DNA of 15,776 bases from Candidatus Paceibacterota bacterium (GCA_028714275.1 JAQTMP010000015.1:1-15776); one strand, 5' to 3'. Shown: positions 1 to 5,880, numbered from the stretch's first letter. Program-made: numbers and translations. Notes: a model not told the origin generated them from the letters alone.

Positions 1-339
1 AGCCACCCGTAGGTGTATGGGCCGTATCTCAGTCCCATCGGTGGGGGTCAGGCTCTCACCTCCCCTAGACGTCATAGCCTTGGTAGGCTTTTACCCTACC
101 AACTAGCTGATATCCCGCAGACCTTTCTTTTAGCAAAGGCAATAAATTGCAATCTTTACTCCGAAGAGACTATCAAGTATTAGCTAATCTTTCGACTAGT
201 TATTCCTGACTAAAGGGAAAGTATCTACGTATTACTACCTCGTTCGCCGGTGACCTGTATTGCTACAGGCCCCCTCGACTTGCATGACTTATCCACGCCG
301 CCAGCGTTCATCCTGAGCTAGGATCAAACTCTAACTTTA
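1..339 (-). rRNA. rrs: 16S rRNA, 5' part (cut by the window edge)
   Basis: The reverse complement matches the 5' end of bacterial 16S rRNA. It contains AGAGTTTGATCCTAGCTCAG (312-331), then the conserved GAACGCTGGCGGC block, ATGCAAGTCGA, and the h15 region around ACACCTACGGGTGGC at the left edge. The visible part corresponds to about E. coli positions 1-353. The 5' end at about 339 is estimated by alignment to the E. coli start. The sequence departs from common bacterial signatures: 27F has G to A (CCTAGCTCAG), and the EUB338 site has three changes, two of which are a compensatory base pair. This fits a CPR/Patescibacteria 16S. The rest of the gene lies beyond position 1. Confidence 0.97.
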
Positions 340-535
340 AACTCCATGATCGAAATCATGAAGCGAACGGAACAAAAGAAAAAATAGGAACTTGCGTTCG
401 TAGAAATCTCTTGTGTCGATCCTTGCTCATTCTTTGGAAATTATTTTGGTTTAAATAGAAACTTGCACGTATTTTAAATACGTTCTTTCTAATAATTCAA
501 TTGTCAAAGGTCTCGCGACCCTTTTTCAGGTCGTG
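340..535 (-). other. 16S rRNA leader with several hairpins and a direct repeat
   Basis: This stretch without a gene holds the transcribed rRNA leader. On the minus strand it starts with a 5-bp hairpin CGACC/GGTCG (533-529 with 520-516). The same GGTC can instead pair with GACC at 512-509 around a GCGA loop, so the two structures exclude each other. A 17-nt palindrome (467-483) lies in the middle. A 14-nt direct repeat with one difference occurs at 382-395 and 453-466 (AAATAGGAACTTGC and AAATAGAAACTTGC). A 6-bp stem closed by a TTCG loop (345-360) lies just before the 16S 5' end. Such elements commonly serve rRNA processing or antitermination, but no standard boxA was recognised. Confidence 0.6.
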
Positions 536-541
536 GAGGTA

Positions 542-569
542 ATTATACACATATCCTTTGATGGGTCAA
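542..569 (-). promoter_or_regulatory. Promoter of the 16S rRNA transcript
   Basis: On the minus strand TTGACC (569-564) is followed by a 16-bp spacer and a perfect TATAAT (547-542). Transcription should start near 534-536, giving a leader of about 195 nt before the 16S 5' end. This is among the best sigma-70-type matches in the window, as expected for rRNA. Confidence 0.82.
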
Positions 570-609
570 GTTCCTTTTTAAGCCTAAAATAAGGGGTAAA
601 ATTAAGCTA

Positions 610-637
610 TGGACAAATCCCTTATATGTGATATAAT
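610..637 (+). promoter_or_regulatory. Promoter of the 717-1370 gene
   Basis: TGGACA (610-615), a 16-bp spacer and a perfect TATAAT (632-637) predict transcription from about 644. The -35 box overlaps an in-frame ATG at 609, so that ATG lies before the transcript and cannot be the start. The next in-frame ATG, at 717, is preferred. Confidence 0.7.
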
Positions 638-716
638 ATGGGGCAGAATCTGGTACCCAGGCTTAGGGCTTGGGAACGATACCGGAATAAATTGCAGCAA
701 AAAGAAAGCTAAGGTT

Positions 717-1370
717 ATGTTAAAAATTGCATATCAAAAAGGGGTTGCCCCTATCGACCAGGTATTGGTCGGAAAAATTGTGGCCATCAATCCGGGCACC
801 GGCAAATTACCCGGAGCGGGGCTGATCGAGTACGTACTCGAAGGCGAAGTGCGGCACTTCGCCTTCTACTTCAGCCAGCTGATGAAAATCAGGGCCGGAG
901 TGGAAGCACCCTACTTCACGGATGAACGCTCGACCGACAGGGTTCATCGTGGCGACATTGCGGTCTTCCGTGTGGACAAACATTCCACCGGAAACCAAAA
1001 GTCATCTCTCGGGGCACGGGCCGTGACTAGCATTCCGGAAAAATGGAAATACGGAATGAAAGCAAAGGTGGTCGGGCTTGGTCACTACTGGGAACAGTCC
1101 CAGGACATTATCCTCCGCCGGAAAATGTTTCGCGTGTACAAGGACATCGGCGAAGAAGGTCAGAAATGGAAGGAGGTGTTTGTCGGCACCATGATGCAAA
1201 TGGAACAACACCGGAATCTCTGGTCTGTCACCGACAACTTCCGTTTCCAGATGAAGGACCCCGACGGCAAGTGGCAGGAAATCAAGGACCCCCGTCCTGG
1301 CTTCCTTGCCAAGTTCGTCGTCGGCTACGTTCCGGAAGAGCCGAAAGCTGTCTGCCTGATTGCCGCTTAA
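717..1370 (+). CDS. Hypothetical protein, possibly with two cold-shock-like (OB-fold) halves
   Basis: This 217-residue protein has no family I can name. The frame is also open from an ATG at 609, but that codon overlaps the -35 box of a good promoter (610-637), so the ATG at 717 was chosen. AAGG at 711-714 lies too close to that ATG to be a convincing ribosome site. The N-terminal half has the rhythm of a cold-shock domain: GKIVAINPGTGKLPGAGLI, then RHFAFYFSQL resembling the second RNA-binding motif, then a V-x-x-GD-x-AVFRVD strand and a GARAVTSI end. The second half repeats a looser version (VGTMMQ, FRFQ, PGFLAKFVVGY, KAVCLI). No signal peptide or membrane segment is visible. The gene diverges from the rRNA promoter and has its own terminator, so it is a single-gene unit. 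An RNA- or DNA-binding role is only an inference from the fold-like pattern. Confidence 0.75.
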   Translation: MLKIAYQKGVAPIDQVLVGKIVAINPGTGKLPGAGLIEYVLEGEVRHFAFYFSQLMKIRAGVEAPYFTDERSTDRVHRGDIAVFRVDKHSTGNQKSSLGARAVTSIPEKWKYGMKAKVVGLGHYWEQSQDIILRRKMFRVYKDIGEEGQKWKEVFVGTMMQMEQHRNLWSVTDNFRFQMKDPDGKWQEIKDPRPGFLAKFVVGYVPEEPKAVCLIAA

Positions 1371-1385
1371 GGGATAAAAGATGTA

Positions 1386-1418
1386 GGGGTTCGCGCACTT
1401 CGGCGCGAACCCCTTTTT
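1386..1418 (+). terminator. Rho-independent terminator of the 717-1370 gene
   Basis: GGGGTTCGCGC (1386-1396) pairs perfectly with GCGCGAACCCC (1403-1413) over an ACTTCG loop. TTTTT (1414-1418) follows immediately. It begins 15 bp after the stop codon. Confidence 0.95.
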
Positions 1419-1466
1419 ATTTTAATTATTTATGAAAAAGCTTTAACAAGGGGGAAAGAAGATATG

Positions 1467-1537
1467 TGTCTTTTTTCTCAACATGTAATATAAGACATAT
1501 TTTTTATGCTTTATATTACATGTTGAGAAAAAAGACA
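1467..1537. repeat. Perfect 27-bp inverted repeat, AT-rich, in a convergent gap
   Basis: The left arm (1467-1493) and right arm (1511-1537) are exact reverse complements over 27 bp, with a 17-bp spacer (1494-1510) that can extend the stem weakly (CATA/TATG). The arms contain TCTCAACATGTAATATAA and its complement. The repeat lies between the terminator of the rightward gene and the end of leftward prfA, with no gene inside. It could be a bidirectional terminator for prfA, a very small mobile repeat (MITE-like), or the source of a long hairpin RNA. A T-run directly after the stem is missing on both strands, which argues against a simple terminator. Confidence 0.9.
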
Positions 1538-1591
1538 TTCAGACACTATAAAAACCAAACGTGAAACCGCCTTCTTGCCGACTCGTGTCGC

Positions 1592-2575
1592 TTATTCCTT
1601 CACTATCCCCTTCTCCAAATCACTTTGGTATTTTTCCAAGCCTTCGATAATGTTGTCAATTTTGCCGAGGAAAATGCCCTCGATATTGTGCCAGGATTCT
1701 TTGATCCGATGATCGGTGACACGATCTTGCAAAACATTGTAGGTACGAATTTTTTCGGAACGATCGCCAGTACCAATCTGAGACTTGCGATTGGCGGCAA
1801 ATTTTTTGGCATCCTCTTCTTGCTTCATGGCTTCGAGCTTGGCCACGAGGATAGCCATCGCTTTTTCACGGTTTTTGAGCTGGCTGCGCTCGGAAGTACA
1901 GCGGACATCTATGCCGGTCGGTTTGTGGATCAGTCGGACGGCCGTTTCTACTTTGTTGACGTTCTGTCCACCTGCTCCACCGGAGCGAGAAAATTCCATT
2001 TCAATATCCGCTGGATTTATGTCCACGCTGACTTTTGAGCGAATAGGCAAAATCGCCACCGAAGCGGTCGAGGTGTGAACACGGCCCATTTTTTCGGTGG
2101 CCGGTACTCGCTGAATACGGTGGACTCCTGTTTCAAAACGCAACAGCCGGTACACGTCTTTGCCCTTGATTTCAATCGAGGCTTCCTTGTACCCTCCGAC
2201 GGCAGACTCCGATTCGCCGACTATACGAGAGCTCCAGCCACGCGAAGCGGCAAAAAGTCTGTACATCTCAGCCAACTCTCGAGCAAAAAGTGAAGCCTCC
2301 TCCCCACCTGCTCCGGCGCGCACTTCCAAAATAATTTCCGAAGGGAATTCTTCTTCTTTTTCTTCGCTTTTGACGATCTCAGTCATCTTTTCCACGAGCA
2401 TTTTTTGTTGCTCGTCAATCGTGGCCACTTCTTGATCAGTCATTTCTTTAAATGAAGGGTCACTCTCGGACATAGCCAAAACCTCTTCACGCTGACGTGA
2501 AAGTTTCTCGTATTCACCTGCAAAATACGCGGTCTTGGGATTTTGCTTAAATTGTTCTAAATTTATTTCGGCCAT
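1592..2575 (-). CDS. prfA: Peptide chain release factor 1 (RF1)
   Basis: RF1 recognises UAA and UAG in the ribosomal A site and triggers peptide release. The 327-residue protein carries the class I release-factor GGQ loop (SGGAGGQNVNK, GGQ at 202-204), which contacts the peptidyl transferase centre. It also carries the RF1-specific PAT tripeptide (158-160, in HRIQRVPATE), where RF2 has SPF. It is somewhat shorter than the roughly 360 residues of E. coli RF1, mainly in the N-terminal helical domain, which is Glu/Lys-rich here (50-78). A -10 box (TACACT, 2589-2584) sits 8 nt before the ATG, so the mRNA is probably leaderless. The gene lies 60 bp downstream of rpmE but is separated from it by a terminator. 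No HemK/PrmC methyltransferase gene, a common prfA neighbour, is seen next to it. The identification is secure. Confidence 0.97.
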   Translation of the reverse strand: MAEINLEQFKQNPKTAYFAGEYEKLSRQREEVLAMSESDPSFKEMTDQEVATIDEQQKMLVEKMTEIVKSEEKEEEFPSEIILEVRAGAGGEEASLFARELAEMYRLFAASRGWSSRIVGESESAVGGYKEASIEIKGKDVYRLLRFETGVHRIQRVPATEKMGRVHTSTASVAILPIRSKVSVDINPADIEMEFSRSGGAGGQNVNKVETAVRLIHKPTGIDVRCTSERSQLKNREKAMAILVAKLEAMKQEEDAKKFAANRKSQIGTGDRSEKIRTYNVLQDRVTDHRIKESWHNIEGIFLGKIDNIIEGLEKYQSDLEKGIVKE

Positions 2576-2583
2576 GTGATTTT

Positions 2584-2612
2584 AGTGTACCAAAGAAAAA
2601 AGCCATCAGAAA
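2584..2612 (-). promoter_or_regulatory. Leaderless promoter of prfA, overlapping the rpmE terminator
   Basis: TACACT (2589-2584) lies 8 nt before the prfA ATG. A weak -35 candidate, TTTCTG (2612-2607), is 17 bp upstream and falls inside the rpmE terminator hairpin. The -10 and its distance to the ATG are the main support. Confidence 0.5.
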
Positions 2613-2621
2613 GTGATGACT
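2596..2621 (-). terminator. Rho-independent terminator of rpmE
   Basis: On the minus strand AGTCATCA (2621-2614) pairs with TGATGGCT (2608-2601), with one G-U pair, over a CTTTC loop. TTTTT (2600-2596) and more T-rich sequence follow. It begins 14 bp after the rpmE stop codon. Confidence 0.8.
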
Positions 2622-2635
2622 CTTTTCAAAAATAT

Positions 2636-2926
2636 TTATTTTTTTGTCTTTGGAGTGGCTTTCTTGGGGCTGGCCTTGCTGCTGGCCTGACGAGCTTTAA
2701 ACTTTTCTACGCGGCCGGCGCTGTCGAGAGATTTTTCAAGACCGGTATAAAAAGGGTGTGAAGCGCTGGTGATTTCCACTCGAAAGAGAGGGTACTTTTT
2801 GCCGTCTGCTTTGTATATACCCTCCTCAACAGTCTTGACTGTCGAAGAAATTAAAAACTGAGCTTCGTTTGAGGCATCTACGAAGAGGACTGGTCGGTGA
2901 TTGTCTGGATGAATATCTTTTTTCAT
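2636..2926 (-). CDS. rpmE: 50S ribosomal protein bL31, zinc-free (type B) form
   Basis: bL31 is a large-subunit protein that bridges to the small subunit near the central protuberance. The 96-residue product begins MKKDIHP, the hallmark start of the family, and keeps the SSTVKT, YPLFRVEITSASHPFYTG and GRVEKF blocks. It has no cysteine at all, so it is the zinc-independent type B form. It ends in a Lys/Ala/Ser-rich tail (82-96). The frame is open further upstream to an ATG at 2971, but a promoter (TATACT, 2949-2944) lies within that extension and MKKDIHP matches the family start, so 2926 was chosen. No Shine-Dalgarno sequence is present; the predicted leader is only about 10 nt. It forms a single-gene unit with its own terminator. 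Confidence 0.95.
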   Translation of the reverse strand: MKKDIHPDNHRPVLFVDASNEAQFLISSTVKTVEEGIYKADGKKYPLFRVEITSASHPFYTGLEKSLDSAGRVEKFKARQASSKASPKKATPKTKK

Positions 2927-2943
2927 ATTTTTTAGGTTTTTTG

Positions 2944-2971
2944 AGTATATCAGAAAGCTCCAAAAAGGCAA
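2944..2971 (-). promoter_or_regulatory. Promoter of rpmE
   Basis: TTGCCT (2971-2966), a 16-bp spacer and TATACT (2949-2944) predict a start near 2937, leaving a leader of about 10 nt without a ribosome-binding site. Confidence 0.65.
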
Positions 2972-2983
2972 CCGAGCGGCTTT

Positions 2984-4354
2984 TTAGCTGCCCTGAAGAA
3001 TATCGATGTTGCCTTGAATATCCGTGGCTTTTGCCATAACTTGATCACCATAAAACTTGTTGCTGCCAGAACAGGTGCGGCCGGAATAATAGCGGCAAGC
3101 AGCATTGCGCTCAGCCGTATAGCTACCCCCCACTGCCCCAAGATCCTCCATATAAAGAGCCGCCGCCATAAAAGCATCGAGAGGGCGCCATGGGTCCGGC
3201 ACGGAAACATTGAGAGCATTTTGCAGGCGGCCGACATTGAGCGCCCAGGTCGAGGCGATAAACTGTGCCGGACCCATGGCGCCTCCATAACCCGTCGTAA
3301 ACGGACAAGACACCCGCGTATGATATGGGTCACGCCCAAGCTGACTCATCAACGCAATAAATGGCTCGACATCTCGCCCAGGCTTCATCACGTTAGAAAC
3401 AGCCGCTCCGTTGCTTACTTTGGTACCATTTCCGTTTTGATCCGCAAGATAACACGACCCTACATTGGAACCAAGGTTGCTTTCCTGTTGGATAATAGCC
3501 AACACGAAGGCTGCCCGAACGCCTGTTTTGTTGGCTACTGTCTGAGCATAAGTCACAGCATCTCCAAAAGGAATAGCAGCCGCATCACGCAAAGCAAAAA
3601 GAGCGTTGCGAATCTTGGCTGCCTGAGCCTGCTTGTCAGACAAGACCGACTGATATGATTTTTGCTGATTTTTATTTAAAGCGAGTAATTCTTTTTTACT
3701 ATTTTGAGCCGTCACAATTTTTTTCTTTTCAGTCTCGACATTTACTTCAATATCGATTTCCTGATTGCGCTGCTGGTCAAGCTGCTGCTTGGCCTGCTCA
3801 TTTTGGCCTTTAGCCGTGCGAACACTATCAATAATATTTTTTAAAGAAGAATCTATGGAGGCGTAAGCATCAAGGTCCACATAAAAAGTGGAGAGGTCTC
3901 CCCCACTCAAAAAAGCTTCCTGCAAGGAATAGTCATCGAGCTGCTGAGTCTGACTAATAATCCGGGCCAGAGAGTCTTGTCCATGGCCAATCTGATCGGT
4001 CAAAGCATTGATGGTGTTGGTCTTGACGGTGATATCGTTGCCCAATTTTTTAATGGCCAGCTGGTGAGCCTGGATTTTCAATTGGGCTTGCTTGATTTGA
4101 AGATCAAGAATAGAAATATCTCGCTGAATCGAAGCTCCCTCGCTTTGTTTTGCCTGGAGCTGACTTGAGACATTGGCAATATCGTTTTCGAGCTGCTGAA
4201 GTTGGGCCCGGCAGACGGCTTTTTGAGCTTCTGTATCACAAACTACTGTGGTATCCGCAGACTGAGCAAAGACAGCTTGAATAGGCTGAACAAAACTATA
4301 GACAGAGACAGCTAAAATAGAAAAACTAAGACCAAATAGAAATCTTGGGGACAT
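2984..4354 (-). CDS. Secreted coiled-coil protein with a C-terminal lytic transglycosylase domain
   Basis: This 456-residue protein probably cleaves peptidoglycan outside the membrane. Residues 1-30 look like a signal peptide (basic start, hydrophobic core, likely cut after AVFA). Residues 45-250 form a long Gln/Lys/Asp-rich coiled coil like the N-terminal regulatory region of PcsB- and CwlO-type hydrolases. Residues 265-430 resemble the SLT/lysozyme-like fold: VLAIIQQESNLG with E291 as the likely catalytic acid, GAMGPAQFIASTW (358-370) and DPWRPLDAFMAAALYM (387-402). PcsB-like coiled coils usually carry CHAP or M23 peptidase domains, so the SLT pairing is less common. Six cysteines (39, 48, 301, 350, 420, 428) could form extracellular disulfides. 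The DNA for GAMGPAQ and DPWRP forms an exact 19-bp inverted repeat. A leaderless promoter lies directly upstream. In PcsB/CwlO systems FtsEX activates such proteins, but FtsEX is not in this window. Confidence 0.88.
   Translation of the reverse strand: MSPRFLFGLSFSILAVSVYSFVQPIQAVFAQSADTTVVCDTEAQKAVCRAQLQQLENDIANVSSQLQAKQSEGASIQRDISILDLQIKQAQLKIQAHQLAIKKLGNDITVKTNTINALTDQIGHGQDSLARIISQTQQLDDYSLQEAFLSGGDLSTFYVDLDAYASIDSSLKNIIDSVRTAKGQNEQAKQQLDQQRNQEIDIEVNVETEKKKIVTAQNSKKELLALNKNQQKSYQSVLSDKQAQAAKIRNALFALRDAAAIPFGDAVTYAQTVANKTGVRAAFVLAIIQQESNLGSNVGSCYLADQNGNGTKVSNGAAVSNVMKPGRDVEPFIALMSQLGRDPYHTRVSCPFTTGYGGAMGPAQFIASTWALNVGRLQNALNVSVPDPWRPLDAFMAAALYMEDLGAVGGSYTAERNAACRYYSGRTCSGSNKFYGDQVMAKATDIQGNIDILQGS
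3184..3283. repeat. Perfect 19-bp inverted repeat inside the transglycosylase gene
   Basis: GGCGCCATGGGTCCGGCAC (3184-3202) and GTGCCGGACCCATGGCGCC (3265-3283) are exact reverse complements with a 62-bp spacer. Read on the coding strand, the arms encode GAMGPA and VPDPWR, both parts of family-typical motifs. The mRNA could form a strong GC-rich stem here. Confidence 0.9.
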
Positions 4355-4361
4355 GACCCCT

Positions 4362-4391
4362 ATTATAGAGGAATAAAAAACAAGCGTCCAA
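4362..4391 (-). promoter_or_regulatory. Leaderless promoter of the coiled-coil/transglycosylase gene
   Basis: TTGGAC (4391-4386), an 18-bp spacer and a perfect TATAAT (4367-4362) end 7 nt before the ATG at 4354. The predicted transcript begins at or next to the start codon. The -35 box lies within the right arm of the rplY terminator. Confidence 0.75.
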
Positions 4392-4409
4392 TTTCTTGGA
4401 TAACACGCT
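4375..4409 (-). terminator. Rho-independent terminator of rplY
   Basis: On the minus strand AGCG (4409-4406), a TGTTA bulge, and TCCAA (4400-4396) pair with TTGGA (4391-4387) and CGCT (4386-4383) around a GAAA loop. TG and TTTTTT (4380-4375) follow. It starts 11 bp after the rplY stop codon. Confidence 0.75.
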
Positions 4410-4420
4410 ATATAATGGCA

Positions 4421-5062
4421 CTACTCAGCAGCCGGCACTTCCTCCTCTTTCTTGCCTTTCTGGTCTGTTACTTCGATAGCGGCGAGGTCAACTGGGACGA
4501 CTTCCTCTTCTTTTTCTTCGCGAGGAGCGTTGGTCAAGGCAATCACTTCATCTGCTTGTGTCATCAACTCAACTCCTGCAGGCAGGGCGATCTCTTTGGC
4601 CAAAACTTGGCTTTCAAATGTAGCTAGGGTAGAAATATCGACGTTCAATGAGTGCGGCAAATCTTTTGGAAAAGCTTCGACTTCGATTTCGTGCAAAACT
4701 TTTACCAATGAGCCTCCTAGATCCTTGACGGCTGGAGCCACGCCGATAAATTCGAGCGGAACATGCACTTTGACTTTTTTGCCTTTTTCAAGGATATAAA
4801 AATCAACATGTCGCACAACCCCAGATACAGGGTCAAGATCGACATCGTGGATAAGGGCTTCGTGGTCGTCGCTATCACCTTTGAGAGTGATAACTGAAGA
4901 TTCGCCAGCCTCTTTCCATGCCTTCAAAAAATCAATTTTGGAGATGGAAATAGACGTTGACGGCTCTTTACGTCCATAAAAAACTGCTGGGATTTTGCCC
5001 GAAGCGCGCAAAGTCGCCAGTTTATGAGCGGTATCTCGCTTTTCAACGTTTAATGTAATCAT
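4421..5062 (-). CDS. rplY: 50S ribosomal protein bL25 (CTC/TL5 form)
   Basis: bL25 binds 5S rRNA in the large subunit. The 213-residue protein has the N-terminal L25 domain (ITLNVEKRDT, KLRASGKIPAVFYG-like block, LDPVSGVVRHVDFY) and the C-terminal TL5 beta domain (VPLEFIGVAPAVKDLGGSLVKVLHEIEVEAFPKDLPHSLNVDIS), as in CTC-type proteins rather than short E. coli L25. It ends in an acidic Glu-rich tail (EEKEEEVVPV to EEEVPAAE). The frame is open to an ATG at 5086, but a promoter -10 box lies in that extension. The ATG at 5062 begins at the family start and sits 6 nt after TATACT, so it is taken as a leaderless start. Peptidyl-tRNA hydrolase (pth), a frequent neighbour of ctc, is not adjacent. Confidence 0.95.
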   Translation of the reverse strand: MITLNVEKRDTAHKLATLRASGKIPAVFYGRKEPSTSISISKIDFLKAWKEAGESSVITLKGDSDDHEALIHDVDLDPVSGVVRHVDFYILEKGKKVKVHVPLEFIGVAPAVKDLGGSLVKVLHEIEVEAFPKDLPHSLNVDISTLATFESQVLAKEIALPAGVELMTQADEVIALTNAPREEKEEEVVPVDLAAIEVTDQKGKKEEEVPAAE

Positions 5063-5068
5063 GGCGCT

Positions 5069-5096
5069 AGTATACCCAAGAACCAAGAAAAATCAA
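5069..5096 (-). promoter_or_regulatory. Leaderless promoter of rplY
   Basis: TTGATT (5096-5091), a 16-bp spacer and TATACT (5074-5069) end 6 nt before the ATG at 5062. This spacing puts the transcription start at the start codon. Confidence 0.7.
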
Positions 5097-5117
5097 CCGC
5101 CGAGCAAAATTCATCTG

Positions 5118-5627
5118 CTAAGGAATGAGATCGTAGATATAAGAAACGGAACCATTAAAGGGGACTGATTTGTTTGGACTGGTAGTATTGTTGACATAGG
5201 CCGCTGAAACCTGGCAATTGCTGCCGGTCAGACTATTACAATTTTGATCATTCGAAAGTGTAGTCACCTCCATCTGGACTCCAACATGATAAGTGGTCGG
5301 GTTGGGTATGACATCTACAGAATAGCAATAGCTGCCATTGCGGCAGGCGGCGCCCGTGTTGCCAAGCGGATCTGTCGGCAATTTAGAAATATAAGTAGGC
5401 ACTAGACCCGCGAGAGAAGTTGGAAAAGTTTTATTGGTAGTGTAATAAAGCTGGAGAGCATTGCGAAGCTGACGAATATCTGAAATACGCTGGGCATCCC
5501 TCCCTCTTTGGCGAGCTGAAGTCAAAGCCACCAAAACCACCGCCGACAAAAGGGCAATGATGGCGATGACGACTAAAAGTTCAATCAAAGTAAAGCCGGA
5601 TTTTTTTCCAAATTTTATTTTTGACAT
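5118..5627 (-). CDS. Type IV pilin-like protein (prepilin)
   Basis: This 169-residue protein is a type IV pilin or pseudopilin, assembled into a surface filament after cleavage by prepilin peptidase. A short basic leader (MSKIKFGKKSG) is followed by the classic cleavage motif G11/F12 with TLIELL and Glu at mature position 5 (E16), then a hydrophobic assembly helix (about 12-33). The rest resembles major-pilin head domains: RDAQRISDIRQLRNALQLYY, then a loop-rich region with cysteine pairs (C89/C96-type spacing, and later NCNSLTGSNC) that may form disulfides. It begins 5 nt after the stop of the upstream small membrane protein, has no Shine-Dalgarno sequence, and is probably translated by coupling from the same mRNA. 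No pilus assembly genes (pilB, pilC, pilD) are in the window. No clear terminator was seen after it. Confidence 0.93.
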   Translation of the reverse strand: MSKIKFGKKSGFTLIELLVVIAIIALLSAVVLVALTSARQRGRDAQRISDIRQLRNALQLYYTTNKTFPTSLAGLVPTYISKLPTDPLGNTGAACRNGSYCYSVDVIPNPTTYHVGVQMEVTTLSNDQNCNSLTGSNCQVSAAYVNNTTSPNKSVPFNGSVSYIYDLIP

Positions 5628-5632
5628 AAAAA

Positions 5633-5842
5633 TTACTTTTGATAGATCTGCTCTTGCGTAATAGGCTGATGACTTGGAGCGGTGACGCGGATAGCTAAAA
5701 AAACAGCGATGACCACTACTACTACGACCACCAGCGCCAAAAAATAGACTACTTGGGGTCTTCGTTGGTTTGATTGTTGACCTGTCTTTGCTCTGTAAGC
5801 TGAAGAGGCTGATTGGTTGTCTTCAAATTGAAGATCTGACAT
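5633..5842 (-). CDS. Small single-pass membrane protein upstream of the pilin
   Basis: This 69-residue protein matches no family I recognise. Residues 1-30 are polar with Arg/Lys and Gln. Residues 31-51 form one very hydrophobic helix with seven consecutive valines (38-44). A short polar tail follows (52-69). The charge pattern suggests the N-terminus is inside and the tail outside. It is the first gene of a tight pair with the pilin (5-nt gap), so it may help pilin assembly or anchoring, though this rests on position only. A leaderless promoter ends 6 nt before its ATG. Confidence 0.8.
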   Translation of the reverse strand: MSDLQFEDNQSASSAYRAKTGQQSNQRRPQVVYFLALVVVVVVVIAVFLAIRVTAPSHQPITQEQIYQK

Positions 5843-5848
5843 GGCTTT

Positions 5849-5877
5849 ATAGTATCAAAATAATAGCGGCCGAACAA
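5849..5877 (-). promoter_or_regulatory. Leaderless promoter of the small membrane protein/pilin operon
   Basis: TTGTTC (5877-5872), a 17-bp spacer and TACTAT (5854-5849) end 6 nt before the ATG at 5842. The -35 box begins 3 bp after the aldolase stop codon. Confidence 0.65.
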
Positions 5878-5880
5878 TCG

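Noticed and set aside
502..507. Second TTGACA on the minus strand in the rRNA leader
   Set aside because: No acceptable -10 box lies 16-18 bp downstream (AACGTA/ACGTAT). The promoter at 542-569 explains the transcript.
609..716. N-terminal extension of the 717-1370 protein
   Set aside because: The ATG at 609 overlaps the -35 box of the gene's own promoter, so it should not be transcribed.
1625..2038. 137-residue open frame on the plus strand
   Set aside because: Antisense shadow of prfA, which is certain.
2927..2971. 15-residue N-terminal extension of bL31
   Set aside because: It spans the promoter, and the family start MKKDIHP begins at 2926.
3014..3658. 214-residue open frame on the plus strand
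   Set aside because: It lies wholly antisense to the transglycosylase gene, whose motifs are clear, and its translation is Arg/His/Ser-rich with no recognisable motif.
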